This document shows positions 8,158-16,954 of a DNA stretch of 64,000 nt, piece by piece. How positions within the stretch are numbered: position 1 is the first letter of the stretch; every line of letters starts with the position of its first letter. The stretch is from NCBI GenBank assembly GCA_964343605.1, contig CAYFKJ010000007.1, positions 1 through 64,000 of the forward strand, in the 5' to 3' direction. The translations under genes and the position numbers were made by a program. Under the pieces are notes generated by a model. That model searched no databases, was not told the DNA's origin, and worked only from the letters and a program-made list of their open reading frames with translations. This stretch comes from CAYFKJ01 sp964343605 (GTDB lineage: Bacteria > Pseudomonadota > Alphaproteobacteria > UBA2966).

Positions 8158-9102
8158 ATGACCGAAACGCAACTTGATCGAAAAATCGAATCAGTCCGGC
8201 GCTTCAACCGCTTCTATACGAAGCAGATCGGCGTCTTGCGCGAGGGTTTGCTCGACAGCCCCTTTTCGCTCACGCAGGCTCGTATCATATACGAACTCGC
8301 CCACGGCGAAGTGATGTCGGCAACGGATCTCCGCCGGGAGCTGGGTCTCGACCCGGGATACCTGAGCCGGCTGCTGCGCGGCCTAATTCACCAGGGCTTG
8401 ATCGATAAGCGGCGGTCTCCCGACGATGGTCGGCGTTCGCTCCTCAGCCTCAGCCGCACGGGCAAGGAAGCATTTGACGTCCTGAATACGCGCTCGCGCG
8501 ATGAAATCGCCGCCATGCTGGAGTCCCTCTCGAAATCCGAACAAACGCGGTTGATTTCGGCCATGTCGACGATCGAAGGTTTGCTTGCCGAACAGGCTGA
8601 TATGAAATCGCATGTGGTTCTGCGCAACCATGAACCGGGGGACATGGGATGGGTTACCCACCTGCACGGGAAGCTCTATGCCGAGGTCTTCGGCTGGGAC
8701 GAAACCTTCGAAGCCCTGGTGGCGGGCATCACGGCGGATTTCATCAACAACTTCGATGCCAAGAGGGAACGCTGCTGGATCGCCGAGGTTGACGGCCTGC
8801 CCGTCGGTTCGGCCTTCATCGTCAAATCCAGCGACGAGGTCGCCAAATTGCGCCTGATGATCGTCGATGTAAAAGCCCAAGGGCTGGGTATCGGCAAACG
8901 GTTGCTCACCGAATGCATTCGTTTTTCGCGCCGGCGGGGCTACCGGAAGATCACCCTGTGGACAAACAGCGTTCTCCTGGCGGCCCGTGGCCTGTACGCA
9001 GCCGCGGGCTTCGAACTTGTCCATGAAGAGCCGCACCACAGCTTCGGCGTGGACCTGATCGGCGAAACCTGGGAGCTCGATCTCGGAGAGGATGGGCCTT
9101 GA
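8158..9102 (+). CDS. MarR-type regulator fused to a GNAT acetyltransferase
   Basis: 314 residues from ATG 8158. Residues about 5-140 form a MarR winged helix, including MSATDLRRELGLDPGYLSRLLRGL as recognition region and the wing DKRRSPDDGRRSLLSLS. Residues about 155-310 form a GNAT domain with the acetyl-CoA loop LGIGKRLL and a typical C-terminus (LWTNSVLLAARGLYAAAGF). MarR-GNAT fusions are a known bacterial family. The substrate is not predictable, and I infer autoregulation or control of the coupled downstream exporter. The stop overlaps that gene's TTG start. Confidence 0.9.
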   Translation: MTETQLDRKIESVRRFNRFYTKQIGVLREGLLDSPFSLTQARIIYELAHGEVMSATDLRRELGLDPGYLSRLLRGLIHQGLIDKRRSPDDGRRSLLSLSRTGKEAFDVLNTRSRDEIAAMLESLSKSEQTRLISAMSTIEGLLAEQADMKSHVVLRNHEPGDMGWVTHLHGKLYAEVFGWDETFEALVAGITADFINNFDAKRERCWIAEVDGLPVGSAFIVKSSDEVAKLRLMIVDVKAQGLGIGKRLLTECIRFSRRRGYRKITLWTNSVLLAARGLYAAAGFELVHEEPHHSFGVDLIGETWELDLGEDGP

Positions 9103-9989
9103 GTTCGGCGAACGACACGCCCGACACCCGGCGCCTCGCCATGGTCGCCGGCACGGGCATGGGCATTCTCGTCGGCGCCGCCATGGTGGCCACCAAGTTC
9201 GTGATCGATCAGACCGACCCGGCATCCCTGGCGTTGCTGAGGTATTCAATCGGCGTGCTCTGCCTGCTGCCGCCGGTTCTGATGACGGCGCGGGTGAAAA
9301 TCGAGCAACGCGACCTCATCCCCATCGCAGCACTTGGCATCGGCCAGTTCGGTATCCTCATCGCGTTGCTGAATTTCGGTCTGCAGTACATCGGTTCGGC
9401 GCTGGGCGCGTTGATCTTCGCGACCTTCCCGCTGCTCACGATGCTGTTCGCGGCGGTCTTGCGGATAGAGGCCCTCACTCTGGCCAAGTCCGCCGGCGTT
9501 TTACTTACCATAGCCGGTGTCGGTTTTGCCGTCGGCGAAAAGCTGGGTGTGCCCGGGGCATCTCTCTCAGGCTGGATCGGCGAGTTCGCCGTCCTGGCGT
9601 CGGCCGCCGTTGGCGCCGTGTGCTCGGTCTTCTACCGGCCATACCTGCAAAAATACCCGCCGCTGCAGGTCAGTGTCTTCGCCATGGCCGCCTCTGTCGT
9701 GTTCCTGGCCATCCTGGCCGCGTTCGAGGGCTTCTTTACCGGCCTGCCGTCTTTCACCTGGGGCGGCTGGAGCGCTGTCGTCTTCATCGGCGTCAGCAGC
9801 GGCATCGGCTACTACCTCTGGCTCTGGGCCCTCAAGCATGCGCCGCCGACCCGCGTCGCGGTCTTTCTCGCCCTCGGCCCAATTACCGCCACGGCGCTTG
9901 GCGCTCTGTTGCTGGGTGAGCAGATATCACTTCTGTTCCTGATCGGTTTGGCGGCTCTCGCCGCAGGCCTCTGGCTGGCGCATTTGTAG
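9099..9989 (+). CDS. EamA/DMT-family transporter
   Basis: 296 residues with about ten hydrophobic helices in two EamA repeats (roughly 12-145 and 155-290), the standard drug/metabolite transporter layout in the inner membrane. Translation starts at TTG 9099, overlapping the stop of the MarR-GNAT gene by 4 nt (TTGA), with GAGAGGAT as ribosome-binding site. Coupling to an acetyltransferase-regulator suggests export of a small metabolite or toxic compound that the partner may modify or sense. The substrate is unknown. Confidence 0.9.
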   Translation: MSSANDTPDTRRLAMVAGTGMGILVGAAMVATKFVIDQTDPASLALLRYSIGVLCLLPPVLMTARVKIEQRDLIPIAALGIGQFGILIALLNFGLQYIGSALGALIFATFPLLTMLFAAVLRIEALTLAKSAGVLLTIAGVGFAVGEKLGVPGASLSGWIGEFAVLASAAVGAVCSVFYRPYLQKYPPLQVSVFAMAASVVFLAILAAFEGFFTGLPSFTWGGWSAVVFIGVSSGIGYYLWLWALKHAPPTRVAVFLALGPITATALGALLLGEQISLLFLIGLAALAAGLWLAHL

Positions 9990-10065
9990 AACCGGCAGAT
10001 TTCGTGGCGCCCGATGGACAGGATATAGTGGGGAGGAAAGAAACCTGAGGGTTTGGCGGTCTGGT

Positions 10066-10440
10066 ATGCCCATTGAAACGATCTTCTCGGACGATGGCGA
10101 AAGGGTCGAGATCCTGCTGACCGGGCAAATTCACGTCGACGACGTTGTCGAGGCGGTACGCGAACTTAACGCCCACCCCGATTTCCACCGGATCAGGTAC
10201 CAGTTGGTGGATTACACCGACGCCGAAGTGTATCTGGGAAACCAGTCCGGTTCGGACGATATCGTCCTGCTGGACAAGCAGGCGGCGGAGAATAACCCCA
10301 ACATGCGCATCGCCATCATCGCCCCGACCGACATCGCTTTCGGCTCGGCCCGCTATTGGGAACTGAGCCTCGGCGAAGCGCCCGTCGAGGCCATGGTTTT
10401 CAGAGCTCGCGAAGCGGCGGAGGAGTGGCTTTACCGCTAA
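10066..10440 (+). CDS. Conserved hypothetical protein, possibly STAS/SpoIIAA-like
   Basis: 124 residues, no signal peptide or membrane segment. The pattern of an N-terminal beta hairpin (ERVEILLTGQIHVDDVVEAV), a central strand RYQLVDYTDAEVYLG, then MRIAIIAPTDIAFGSARYWEL and a C-terminal helix with REAAEEWL resembles the small alpha/beta SpoIIAA-like or STAS fold. These proteins often sit alone in proteobacterial genomes and lack an assigned reaction. The fold call is mine from the strand pattern, not from a search. Confidence 0.6.
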   Translation: MPIETIFSDDGERVEILLTGQIHVDDVVEAVRELNAHPDFHRIRYQLVDYTDAEVYLGNQSGSDDIVLLDKQAAENNPNMRIAIIAPTDIAFGSARYWELSLGEAPVEAMVFRAREAAEEWLYR

Positions 10441-10442
10441 GC

Positions 10443-10997
10443 CTACCCCGGCACTTCGCCGGTGCGGTACATGGCGGCCAGTTTGGCGTAGTGGGCTGCG
10501 GAGTTTTTCATGTACTCGAGTTCGGCGTCGTCGAGTTGGCGGGCCGGTTTGGCGGGGGAGCCAGTCCAAAGCTCGCCGGATTTGACGACCTTGTTAGGCG
10601 TCACCAGTGCGCCGGCAGCGACCATGGCGCCGCTTTCGACCACGGCGCCGTCCATCACGGTGGCGCGCATGCCGATGAAGCAGCCGTCCTCCAGCGTGCA
10701 GCCGTGGATCAGCGCCATGTGACCGATAGTGATGTTGGAACCGATGAAGGTGCCGTGGGTCTTGCGCGTGACGTGCACGACCGAGCCGTCCTGCAGGTTG
10801 GTGTTCTCGCCGATGCGGACGACATTGACGTCGGCCCGCACAACCGAGTTGAACCAGATGGCCGAGCCCGCGCCGATCTCGACGTTGCCGATAATGACGG
10901 CACCTTGCGCGATGAAGGCGTCCTTGGCGATCACCGGACGGGTGTCGCCGAAGGGCATGATGACGCCGCCGTTGGCGAGTTCCGACATCTCGTTCAT
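10443..10997 (-). CDS. Gamma-carbonic-anhydrase-like left-handed beta-helix protein
   Basis: 184 residues made of hexapeptide repeats (for example IGNVEIGAGSAIWFNSVVRAD and NLQDGSVVHV), forming a trimeric left-handed beta-helix. The three zinc-ligand histidine positions are visible in VVHV, IGHMALIHG, with the typical R-A-D strand end before them. It matches the YrdA/PaaY/gamma-CA family, in which many members lack proven carbonic anhydrase activity. It lies only 4 bp behind argC and is probably co-transcribed. An alternative ATG is four codons in (MSELAN). Confidence 0.88.
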   Translation of the reverse strand: MNEMSELANGGVIMPFGDTRPVIAKDAFIAQGAVIIGNVEIGAGSAIWFNSVVRADVNVVRIGENTNLQDGSVVHVTRKTHGTFIGSNITIGHMALIHGCTLEDGCFIGMRATVMDGAVVESGAMVAAGALVTPNKVVKSGELWTGSPAKPARQLDDAELEYMKNSAAHYAKLAAMYRTGEVPG

Positions 10998-11001
10998 GAC
11001 T

Positions 11002-12126
11002 TTAAGGGAACAGCGACTGCTGCTCGAGCCCCGCGGTTTCCTCGAGACCGTAAGCGATGTTCATATTCTGCACAGCCGCACCCGAAGCGCCCTTCACCAG
11101 ATTGTCGAGCGCCGAGACGATGATCACCCGGCCCTCGACCCGGTCGGCAAAGACGTTGAGGTCGCAGAAGTTGGACCCCCTGACGTAACGTGTCGAAGGT
11201 ACCACGCCGTCCGGCAGGATGCGGACGAAGGGTTCCTCGCCGTAAGCGTCGATCAGGACCTGGCGCACGTCCTGAGCGCTCCGGCCTTCCGCCACGTCGG
11301 CGTAGATGGTCGCCACGATGCCCCGGTTCATGGGCACCAGATGCGGCGTGAAGGTGACGGTGACGGCCTCGCCGGCAGCACGGCTGAGCTCCTGGTCGAT
11401 CTCCGGTCCGTGCCGATGGCTGGCAATGCCGTAAGGCTGCACGCCCTCCGCCACTTCGCCGAAGAGCAGGTTCTCCTTCAAGGCCCGGCCCGCACCGGTA
11501 ACGCCGGTCTTGGCATCGATGATCAGGCCGGTTTTCTTGATCGCACCCGACTTCAGCAGCGGCCACAGCGGCAGGATCACCGATGTGGGATAGCAACCCG
11601 GGCAAGCGATCAGCCGCGTGTCCTTCATGGCTTCGCGGTTGAATTCGGCCAGGCCATAGACGGCCTCGCCCTGCAGGTGAGGCGCATAGTGTTCGTGGCC
11701 GTACCATTTGGCGTAGGTTTCAACATTCGACAGCCGGAAGTCGGCCGAGAGGTCGATGACTTTGACGTCGTTCTTGATGCCGGCAATGAGGTCCTTGCGT
11801 TCCTCGACCACCAGTTCATCGACGAGGTTGTGTTCTGTGCTGTGCAGCAGGCCCGCGACGATCTCCTGCGTCGTGCCGTGGGGTAGCGCGCAGAATACCA
11901 GATCGACTTCGACACCGGCCCATTCGACGTCGTCGATGCTGATCAGGTCGGGCAAGTCCAGGCCGCCCAAATGAGGAAAAACGTCGGACAGCGGCTTGCC
12001 CGCCTTCCGGTCGGCCGTGAGCACGACGATCTCGGCATTGGGATGGCGCGACAGCAGGCGGACGAGTTCCGCACCCGTGTAGCCGCTGGCTCCCAATATC
12101 GCGATCCTGATTTTGCCGTTGCTCAT
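11002..12126 (-). CDS. argC: N-acetyl-gamma-glutamyl-phosphate reductase
   Basis: 374 residues. Catalyses NADPH-dependent reduction of N-acetylglutamyl phosphate to the semialdehyde in arginine biosynthesis. The Rossmann motif ILGASGYTGAELVRLL is at residues 10-25. The catalytic Cys is C178 in CPGCYPTS. HRHGPEI in the C-terminal half supplies the conserved histidine region. GGAGGAGAACC lies directly before the ATG. No other arg gene is present, so argC is separated from the rest of its pathway here. Confidence 0.95.
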   Translation of the reverse strand: MSNGKIRIAILGASGYTGAELVRLLSRHPNAEIVVLTADRKAGKPLSDVFPHLGGLDLPDLISIDDVEWAGVEVDLVFCALPHGTTQEIVAGLLHSTEHNLVDELVVEERKDLIAGIKNDVKVIDLSADFRLSNVETYAKWYGHEHYAPHLQGEAVYGLAEFNREAMKDTRLIACPGCYPTSVILPLWPLLKSGAIKKTGLIIDAKTGVTGAGRALKENLLFGEVAEGVQPYGIASHRHGPEIDQELSRAAGEAVTVTFTPHLVPMNRGIVATIYADVAEGRSAQDVRQVLIDAYGEEPFVRILPDGVVPSTRYVRGSNFCDLNVFADRVEGRVIIVSALDNLVKGASGAAVQNMNIAYGLEETAGLEQQSLFP

Positions 12127-12198
12127 TTCGGTTCTCCTCCATTAGGGCGCTTTCAATGCCGCGCTACGCCTCCGGGGTCAACAGAAAACCGACAAAAT

Positions 12199-13005
12199 TT
12201 ACCTGTTGGCGGCCGAAATCTCCTGCAAAAGCCGCTCCGCCACTTCCTCCCAGCCGGAATCGAACATCATGTCGTGGGCGATGCGGTCAAATATCTCGGC
12301 CTTCACACCGTACGCCCTGGCCGTGCTCTTGACGACCGGCGGCGGAAATATCGTGTCCATTTCGCCGCCCCAAACAGCCAAGGGTGTGTCGACATTCTTT
12401 GGGCTTGGCAACGCAAACAGCAACATGTCGAGGAAGCCGAGGTAGCTCTCGTCCTGCAGCCTGGCGTGAAAATCGGCAACTATGGCCTCCGGTACGTCGT
12501 AGGAGAGGAACATGTATTTGGCATCGTGTTGTTTCTTCACCAGCGGCCACAGGCTGAGCGTCAGGTTGACCAAAAGGAAGTTGACGGGGTGGCGGAAGGC
12601 GATGTCGATCGTCGCCCGCCAAACGCCCTGAGACGGCACGGACGCCAGTAATATAGCCTTGGGGATGTCGGGCTTGTGCTCAAGGAATTTCTGAGTGACC
12701 AGTCCGCCCATGGAATGGCCCACGACGATGGGCCTGCGGCCGGTCTTCCCGGCCACCGCCTCGACGGCCGTCGCGACGTCCACCACGTAGTCCTTGATGC
12801 GCGTGAATTTGAGGCTTTTGGAGTTCGCCCTGCCACCATGGCCGCGCAGGTTGACGGCGAAGGAACTGACACCCTTTCCGGCGAAGTAATCCTGGAACTT
12901 TTCCCAGCACCAGGCTCCATGCCAGGCGCCGTGCACGAACAACAGGGGCGGCGCGCCGGAATTGCTTTCGGCAAGCCTTTCGACAATTTCCTGCCCGTCC
13001 GTCAT
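12199..13005 (-). CDS. Alpha/beta hydrolase
   Basis: 268 residues. Shows the oxyanion region LLFVHGAWHGAWCWEKF, the nucleophile elbow GHSMGG (Ser), an acidic candidate in VWGGEMDTIFPP and a C-terminal catalytic His in IAHDMMFDSGWEEVA. These are typical of soluble esterase/lactonase-like enzymes. I chose the ATG at 13005, since the preceding codon is GTG and GAGGGGGTG precedes the ATG. The substrate is unknown. It is followed, on the same strand, by argC but with a 72-bp gap holding argC's own ribosome-binding site. Confidence 0.88.
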   Translation of the reverse strand: MTDGQEIVERLAESNSGAPPLLFVHGAWHGAWCWEKFQDYFAGKGVSSFAVNLRGHGGRANSKSLKFTRIKDYVVDVATAVEAVAGKTGRRPIVVGHSMGGLVTQKFLEHKPDIPKAILLASVPSQGVWRATIDIAFRHPVNFLLVNLTLSLWPLVKKQHDAKYMFLSYDVPEAIVADFHARLQDESYLGFLDMLLFALPSPKNVDTPLAVWGGEMDTIFPPPVVKSTARAYGVKAEIFDRIAHDMMFDSGWEEVAERLLQEISAANR

Positions 13006-13024
13006 CACCCCCTCGCTTTATGTC

Positions 13025-13636
13025 TCAGCGTTCCGAGAACGCCAGTTTGGCGCCCAACGCCACGAAAGCGCCGGCAAACACCCTGCGGATCCAGGTCATG
13101 ACCAGCGGCCGGGAGATCACGTGCCGGCGCACGCCGGCAGCGAAAAATCCGTACCCGATGAAAACCACGAAGGTCATGATCATGAAGACGCCGCCCAGCC
13201 CCAACATGTGCCAGGTGGCACCCGCCTCGTCGACCGAAACGAACTGCGGCAAAAAGGCCAGGAAGAACATGGAGAGCTTGGGATTGAGGATATTGATGAG
13301 GAAGCCTTTCACGACGACCTCTACGGCACCCTTGGTTTCGACCTTGTCGTTGACCGCCAGGGTGCCGGTTTCCTGCAACGCGCCCCAGGCCATGTACAAG
13401 AGATAGGCGACGCCTAAAATCTTGACGATCTGGAAGGCCACGGCGCTGGCGTGCAGCAGCGCGGCCAAGCCGAAAACCGCGGCGGCGATGTGCGGCAGGA
13501 TACCCAGCGTACAACCCAGCGCCGCGATGATGCTCACCCAGGCGCCGCGCGAGATACCATGGGCGATGGTGTAGATAACGCCCGTCCCCGGCGCGACCAC
13601 GACGATCAGCGAGGTTAAAAGAAACTCGGTGCTCAT
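13025..13636 (-). CDS. LysE/RhtB-family amino-acid exporter
   Basis: 203 residues with about six hydrophobic helices. The N-terminal signature VVVAPGTGVIYTIAHGISRGAW corresponds to the conserved P-G-P-...-G-...-G region of LysE/RhtB exporters, here with GTG in place of the usual PGP. Family members export amino acids or homoserine-lactone-like compounds across the inner membrane. It sits directly after the P1-family aminopeptidase (15 bp), and a peptidase plus an amino-acid exporter is a sensible functional pair. Specificity cannot be read from sequence. Confidence 0.86.
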   Translation of the reverse strand: MSTEFLLTSLIVVVAPGTGVIYTIAHGISRGAWVSIIAALGCTLGILPHIAAAVFGLAALLHASAVAFQIVKILGVAYLLYMAWGALQETGTLAVNDKVETKGAVEVVVKGFLINILNPKLSMFFLAFLPQFVSVDEAGATWHMLGLGGVFMIMTFVVFIGYGFFAAGVRRHVISRPLVMTWIRRVFAGAFVALGAKLAFSER

Positions 13637-13651
13637 TACTGCGCTACCCCT

Positions 13652-14788
13652 CTACCCGTTTAGACGATTGTACTTCTTCATGACGGCCCTCAGCCTTTCA
13701 TGATCAATGGCCGGCAGCTTTTCGCCAGGTGGTTTGACCACGTCGACGGTTTCGGCCGCCACCAGGGCGTTGATTATGGCCTCCTCCACCGTCTGTACGG
13801 CGGCCTCGTAGACCTGACCCATGTAGTGATCGACCAGGTAATCGAAGGTTTCGATCACCGGTGGATCGTCCAGGCCCAACCTGGGCAACGGCCGATCGTT
13901 GGCGACTGAAAACGCCAGAACGATGTCGCCCGAATAGTGTCCGCCGGGCGATCCCGTGCGGGCGATGCCCATGGCGCCGCGCTTGGCCAGGCGCTGCAAC
14001 TGGGTTTGCGACAGCGGCAGGTCGGTGCCGATGATGACGATGATGGACCCCTGGCCGTCCTTGACGTCCTGGCTGATGAAAGCGCCTTCGGGCATTTCGG
14101 CGCCGACGGGAACACCCAATATGGTCAGTTCGGGCCGGGCGCCGAAGTTGGACTGGACCAACGCGCCCACCGTGTAGCCTTGCCCGCCGAGCGTCAGTGT
14201 TCTCGAGGCCGTGCCGGTACCGCCTTTGAACTCGTAGGTCTGCATGCCGGTGCCGCCACCCACGTTGCCCTCCGCCACCGGCCCGCCGCCGGCTGAATTG
14301 AGGGCTGCTAGGACGTGTTTTTCGGTGACGTGGCGGCCGCAGATGTCATTGGCCATGCCGTCGTAGGTCTCGGCCACAACCGGCATGGCCCAGGAATGGG
14401 CTTCGAGAAAATCGGCCGGATACTGCTCGATCATCCAGCCGACAGCGGCATGGTGGACCATTCCGACCGAATGGGTGTTGGTGATGCAGACCGGGCTGAC
14501 GAAATACCCGGCTTCGTTGATCCAGTGGGTGCCCGTCATCTCGCCGTTGCCGTTGAGATTGAAGTGGCCCGCCCAGATGGGCCTGAGGCGCTCACCCTTC
14601 CCTCGCGGCAGGATCGCCGTGACGCCCGTACGGATAGGCCCCTCTCCGACCACGAGCTTGTCAGCCGGTTCAACGAGTGTCGTGTAGCCGACCTCGACGC
14701 CGGGAACGTCCGTAATGGCATTGTGCGGACCGGTTTCTCCCTCGAACGGCAAACCGAGATCACGCGCCCTTGGCTTTTGTTCGCTCAA
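13652..14788 (-). CDS. P1-family (DmpA/BapA-type) aminopeptidase, self-cleaving
   Basis: 378 residues. P1-family enzymes are Ntn-like hydrolases that cut themselves before a Ser to release the active nucleophile. The cut site here is G247-S248 (DGQG/SIIVIIGTD). Y142 (ETYDG) and N214 (VQSNFG) correspond to the supporting Tyr and Asn of DmpA, so activity looks conserved. Substrates in the family are N-terminal D-, L- or beta-amino-acid residues. Translation starts at TTG 14788, with GGGGGGAG a few bases upstream. No signal peptide is seen. The downstream LysE-type gene may export released amino acids. Confidence 0.92.
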   Translation of the reverse strand: MSEQKPRARDLGLPFEGETGPHNAITDVPGVEVGYTTLVEPADKLVVGEGPIRTGVTAILPRGKGERLRPIWAGHFNLNGNGEMTGTHWINEAGYFVSPVCITNTHSVGMVHHAAVGWMIEQYPADFLEAHSWAMPVVAETYDGMANDICGRHVTEKHVLAALNSAGGGPVAEGNVGGGTGMQTYEFKGGTGTASRTLTLGGQGYTVGALVQSNFGARPELTILGVPVGAEMPEGAFISQDVKDGQGSIIVIIGTDLPLSQTQLQRLAKRGAMGIARTGSPGGHYSGDIVLAFSVANDRPLPRLGLDDPPVIETFDYLVDHYMGQVYEAAVQTVEEAIINALVAAETVDVVKPPGEKLPAIDHERLRAVMKKYNRLNG

Positions 14789-14903
14789 TACTCCCCCCGA
14801 CCCGGCAGGTCCCGGCCGTGCATCGCCGGAAATGGCTTTAAACCATTAGGTGATAGGAACCCGCAAAGATCAAGGGAAGCATTGTCTCGGTATCAATGGA
14901 ATG

Positions 14904-15389
14904 TCATTCGACGACGATCAAACCCTTCATGCCCATTTCGGTATGGGTCTTGCCACTTTGGTCCTCGATATCGCACAGCATATCGTACCTGCCGGCCGCC
15001 ACGGTCACGAAGGTCCATTCGACGGTGTTGCCGGGAAAGACTTCCATTTCCGCCGGCGTCCCCACGACCTCGGCGACCGGACGCGCACTCGCCCCGATAT
15101 CCTCGAAAATCTTGACGCCCGAGGACCAGACCGCGCCGACCAGACCCGGCGAATCGAATTCGTGCACCTCGGCACTAGGATTGTGGATGACCAGGGTGTA
15201 GCGCTTGCCGGCCTTCAGGTTCAGCCGGTCGGGATGGAACAACTTCTTCTTGTCGCCGTCTTTGCCCAGGGTCAATAAGACCCGTTCGGCTTTCTGTCCC
15301 GCCAGATCGCCGGCGGCAAAGCTGGTTCCCGTGAAACCACACACCGCGATGACCGCCGCCGCGGCAACGGCAATACCAAAATTACGCAT
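14904..15389 (-). CDS. Secreted cupredoxin-domain protein
   Basis: 161 residues from ATG 15389, chosen because GGAG lies 9 nt upstream; upstream ATG/TTG codons are in frame. A signal peptide (MRNFGIAVAAAAVIAVCGF, cut near SFAA) directs it to the periplasm. The mature part is a single cupredoxin fold with a likely type 1 copper site: His in EVHEF, then Cys, His and Met in LCDIEDQSGKTHTEMGM. Such proteins accompany iron or copper uptake systems or serve as electron carriers. A Fur-like palindrome lies about 55 bp upstream of its start, so metal-responsive expression is plausible. Confidence 0.85.
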   Translation of the reverse strand: MRNFGIAVAAAAVIAVCGFTGTSFAAGDLAGQKAERVLLTLGKDGDKKKLFHPDRLNLKAGKRYTLVIHNPSAEVHEFDSPGLVGAVWSSGVKIFEDIGASARPVAEVVGTPAEMEVFPGNTVEWTFVTVAAGRYDMLCDIEDQSGKTHTEMGMKGLIVVE

Positions 15390-15442
15390 GTTCATATTCT
15401 CCAAATACAGATCCAGCAGTCAGTTCTTGACTTGCTTTTAAT

Positions 15443-15463
15443 TGCGAATGATTATCAATAGCG
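15443..15463. promoter_or_regulatory. Fur-like operator upstream of the cupredoxin gene
   Basis: The sequence tgcgaatgattatcaatagc contains the core AATGATTATCAAT, close to the Fur-box core AATGATAATCATT. The flanks are imperfect inverted repeats (GCGAATGA against TCAATAGC, 6 of 8 positions). It lies in an AT-rich intergenic region before the cupredoxin gene (minus strand). The motif call is by eye. Confidence 0.55.
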
Positions 15464-15606
15464 CCATAGTCTATGATCGTCAAGATTGATTTATTAAAAC
15501 CATTATTTTTCTTATTGGTTAGAACGAATATAAGTTTCCGGTGACGGAAGGGTTCGGAAACTTTAGTGTGAGCGCCTCAGTTTCAATTCAAGCGGACCCT
15601 CTCAAA

Positions 15607-16017
15607 ATGACATCCAATAACCTGGCGGCCTGGCACCGCGTGATCGAAGCCGCCGACGTGGAAGGCCTGGAGGCCTTACTGGCCGACGACGCCGTTTTCC
15701 ATTCACCGGTGGTGCACACGCCGCAAGTCGGGAAGCCCATCGTCCTGCTCTATCTGAAGGCCGCGTTCGAGGTTCTGGGTTCGGACGACTTCCGCTATGT
15801 CCGGGAGGTCGAAGCCGGCAACGACACCATTCTGGAGTTCGAAACGGAAATCGACGGCATCCACTTCAACGGTGTCGACATGATCCGCTGGAACGACGAC
15901 GGCAAGATCACCGATTTCAAGGTCATGGTCCGGCCGCTCAAGGCCATCAACCTCCTGCACCAGAAGATGGCGGAAATGCTGCAGGCGTTTTCCGAGCAGC
16001 GGACCGGCACACCATGA
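15607..16017 (+). CDS. NTF2/SnoaL-like fold protein
   Basis: 136 residues from ATG 15607; the frame extends upstream to a GTG at 15541 but the family start (NNLAAWHRVIEAADVEGLEALLADD) fits the later ATG. The pattern of N-terminal helices, LLADDAVFHSPVV and a curved sheet (EFETEIDGIHFNGVDMIRW) is typical of the NTF2-like superfamily, used for steroid isomerases, hydrolases or binding proteins. Its stop overlaps the ATG of a MaoC-type hydratase by 4 nt, so both probably act on the same acyl or polyketide-like substrate. Confidence 0.8.
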   Translation: MTSNNLAAWHRVIEAADVEGLEALLADDAVFHSPVVHTPQVGKPIVLLYLKAAFEVLGSDDFRYVREVEAGNDTILEFETEIDGIHFNGVDMIRWNDDGKITDFKVMVRPLKAINLLHQKMAEMLQAFSEQRTGTP

Positions 16018-16496
16018 CCGGCCCGTCGGATTTCACCGCCGTCGGCAAGGCCCGGTATTTTGAAGACTACGTCGCGGGCGAAAGCCATGAACTCGGCACC
16101 GTGTCGGTTGACGAAGCGGAAGCGGTGGCCTTCGCCAGCCGCTACGATCCCCAGATCATCCACACCGACTCCGAACAAGCAAAATCCGGCCCCTTCGGCG
16201 GTTTGATCGCCAGCGGCTGGCAGACGGCCGGCCTGATGATGAGCCTCTACGCCACGCGGTACCTTTCAGATGCCTCAAGTCTCGCTTCGCCGGGCATGGA
16301 CGAACTGCGCTGGGTCCGGCCGGTCCGGCCGGGCGACCAATTGACGGTCACCGTCAATATCGTGGAGACCAAGCGTTCGCGCTCGAAACCCGACCGGGGC
16401 GTCGTCCGGACGGATATCCGGGTTACCAATCAGGACGGCGACGAGGTCATGAGCATGCTCGCCGTCAACATGATCAGTTGCCGGGACGGAACTTAG
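16014..16496 (+). CDS. MaoC-type (R)-specific enoyl-CoA hydratase-like protein
   Basis: 160 residues with a single hot-dog fold. The hydratase signature is visible as FASRYDPQIIHTDSEQAKSGPFGGLIASG, with the catalytic Asp and His of MaoC dehydratases in DPQIIH. Members hydrate trans-2-enoyl-CoA to (R)-3-hydroxyacyl-CoA, which is the stereochemistry PHA synthase accepts, so a supply role for PhaC at 883 is possible but not shown. It overlaps the NTF2-like gene by ATGA and converges on the GNAT gene, with ends overlapping by 4 bp. Confidence 0.9.
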   Translation: MTGPSDFTAVGKARYFEDYVAGESHELGTVSVDEAEAVAFASRYDPQIIHTDSEQAKSGPFGGLIASGWQTAGLMMSLYATRYLSDASSLASPGMDELRWVRPVRPGDQLTVTVNIVETKRSRSKPDRGVVRTDIRVTNQDGDEVMSMLAVNMISCRDGT

Positions 16497-16954
16497 TCGG
16501 TGTCGATGTAATAGACGATGAAGGGGCTGCGTTCCTGGTACTGGTCGTAAAGCGCGCGGGCCCGGTCGTTGTCTTCGGCTGTCAGCCAGCGCAACTTGGG
16601 CCAGCCTTCCTGCCGGCAGACTTCGATCACATGGTCCATGAGGGCTCGGCCAATGCCGCCGCTCCGCGTTTCCGGATCGACGAACAGATCGCTAAGGTAA
16701 CAGATGGTGTTGCCGCCCAGCGTGCGGGGCGTGCCGTGGTATTGGGCGAATCCGACCACCCTGCCGCCCTCTTCGACGGCGATGTCGCAACGCATTTCGT
16801 GGTCCGGATCGGTTACCCAACGCCAGACGGTGGCAATCGCCTCCTCGTCCGGAAAGACGTGGTAGAACTCGGCGTAACCCAAATAGATGGCTCGCCAGCC
16901 GTCGTAGTCGGCGGCGGCGACGGGCCGGACCGTGATACCCCCCTTGCCCGACAT
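16493..16954 (-). CDS. GNAT-family N-acetyltransferase
   Basis: 153 residues, one GNAT domain. ITVRPVAAADYDGWRAIYLGY forms the first strand and helix. ICYLSDLFVDPETRSGGIGRALMDHV includes the acetyl-CoA pyrophosphate loop (R-x-x-G-I-G). The C-terminal YDQYQERSPFIVYYID is typical. The substrate is unknown. Its ATG overlaps the stop of the upstream dehydrogenase-hydratase fusion by one base (TGATG), so it is translated from the same message. Confidence 0.88.
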   Translation of the reverse strand: MSGKGGITVRPVAAADYDGWRAIYLGYAEFYHVFPDEEAIATVWRWVTDPDHEMRCDIAVEEGGRVVGFAQYHGTPRTLGGNTICYLSDLFVDPETRSGGIGRALMDHVIEVCRQEGWPKLRWLTAEDNDRARALYDQYQERSPFIVYYIDTD

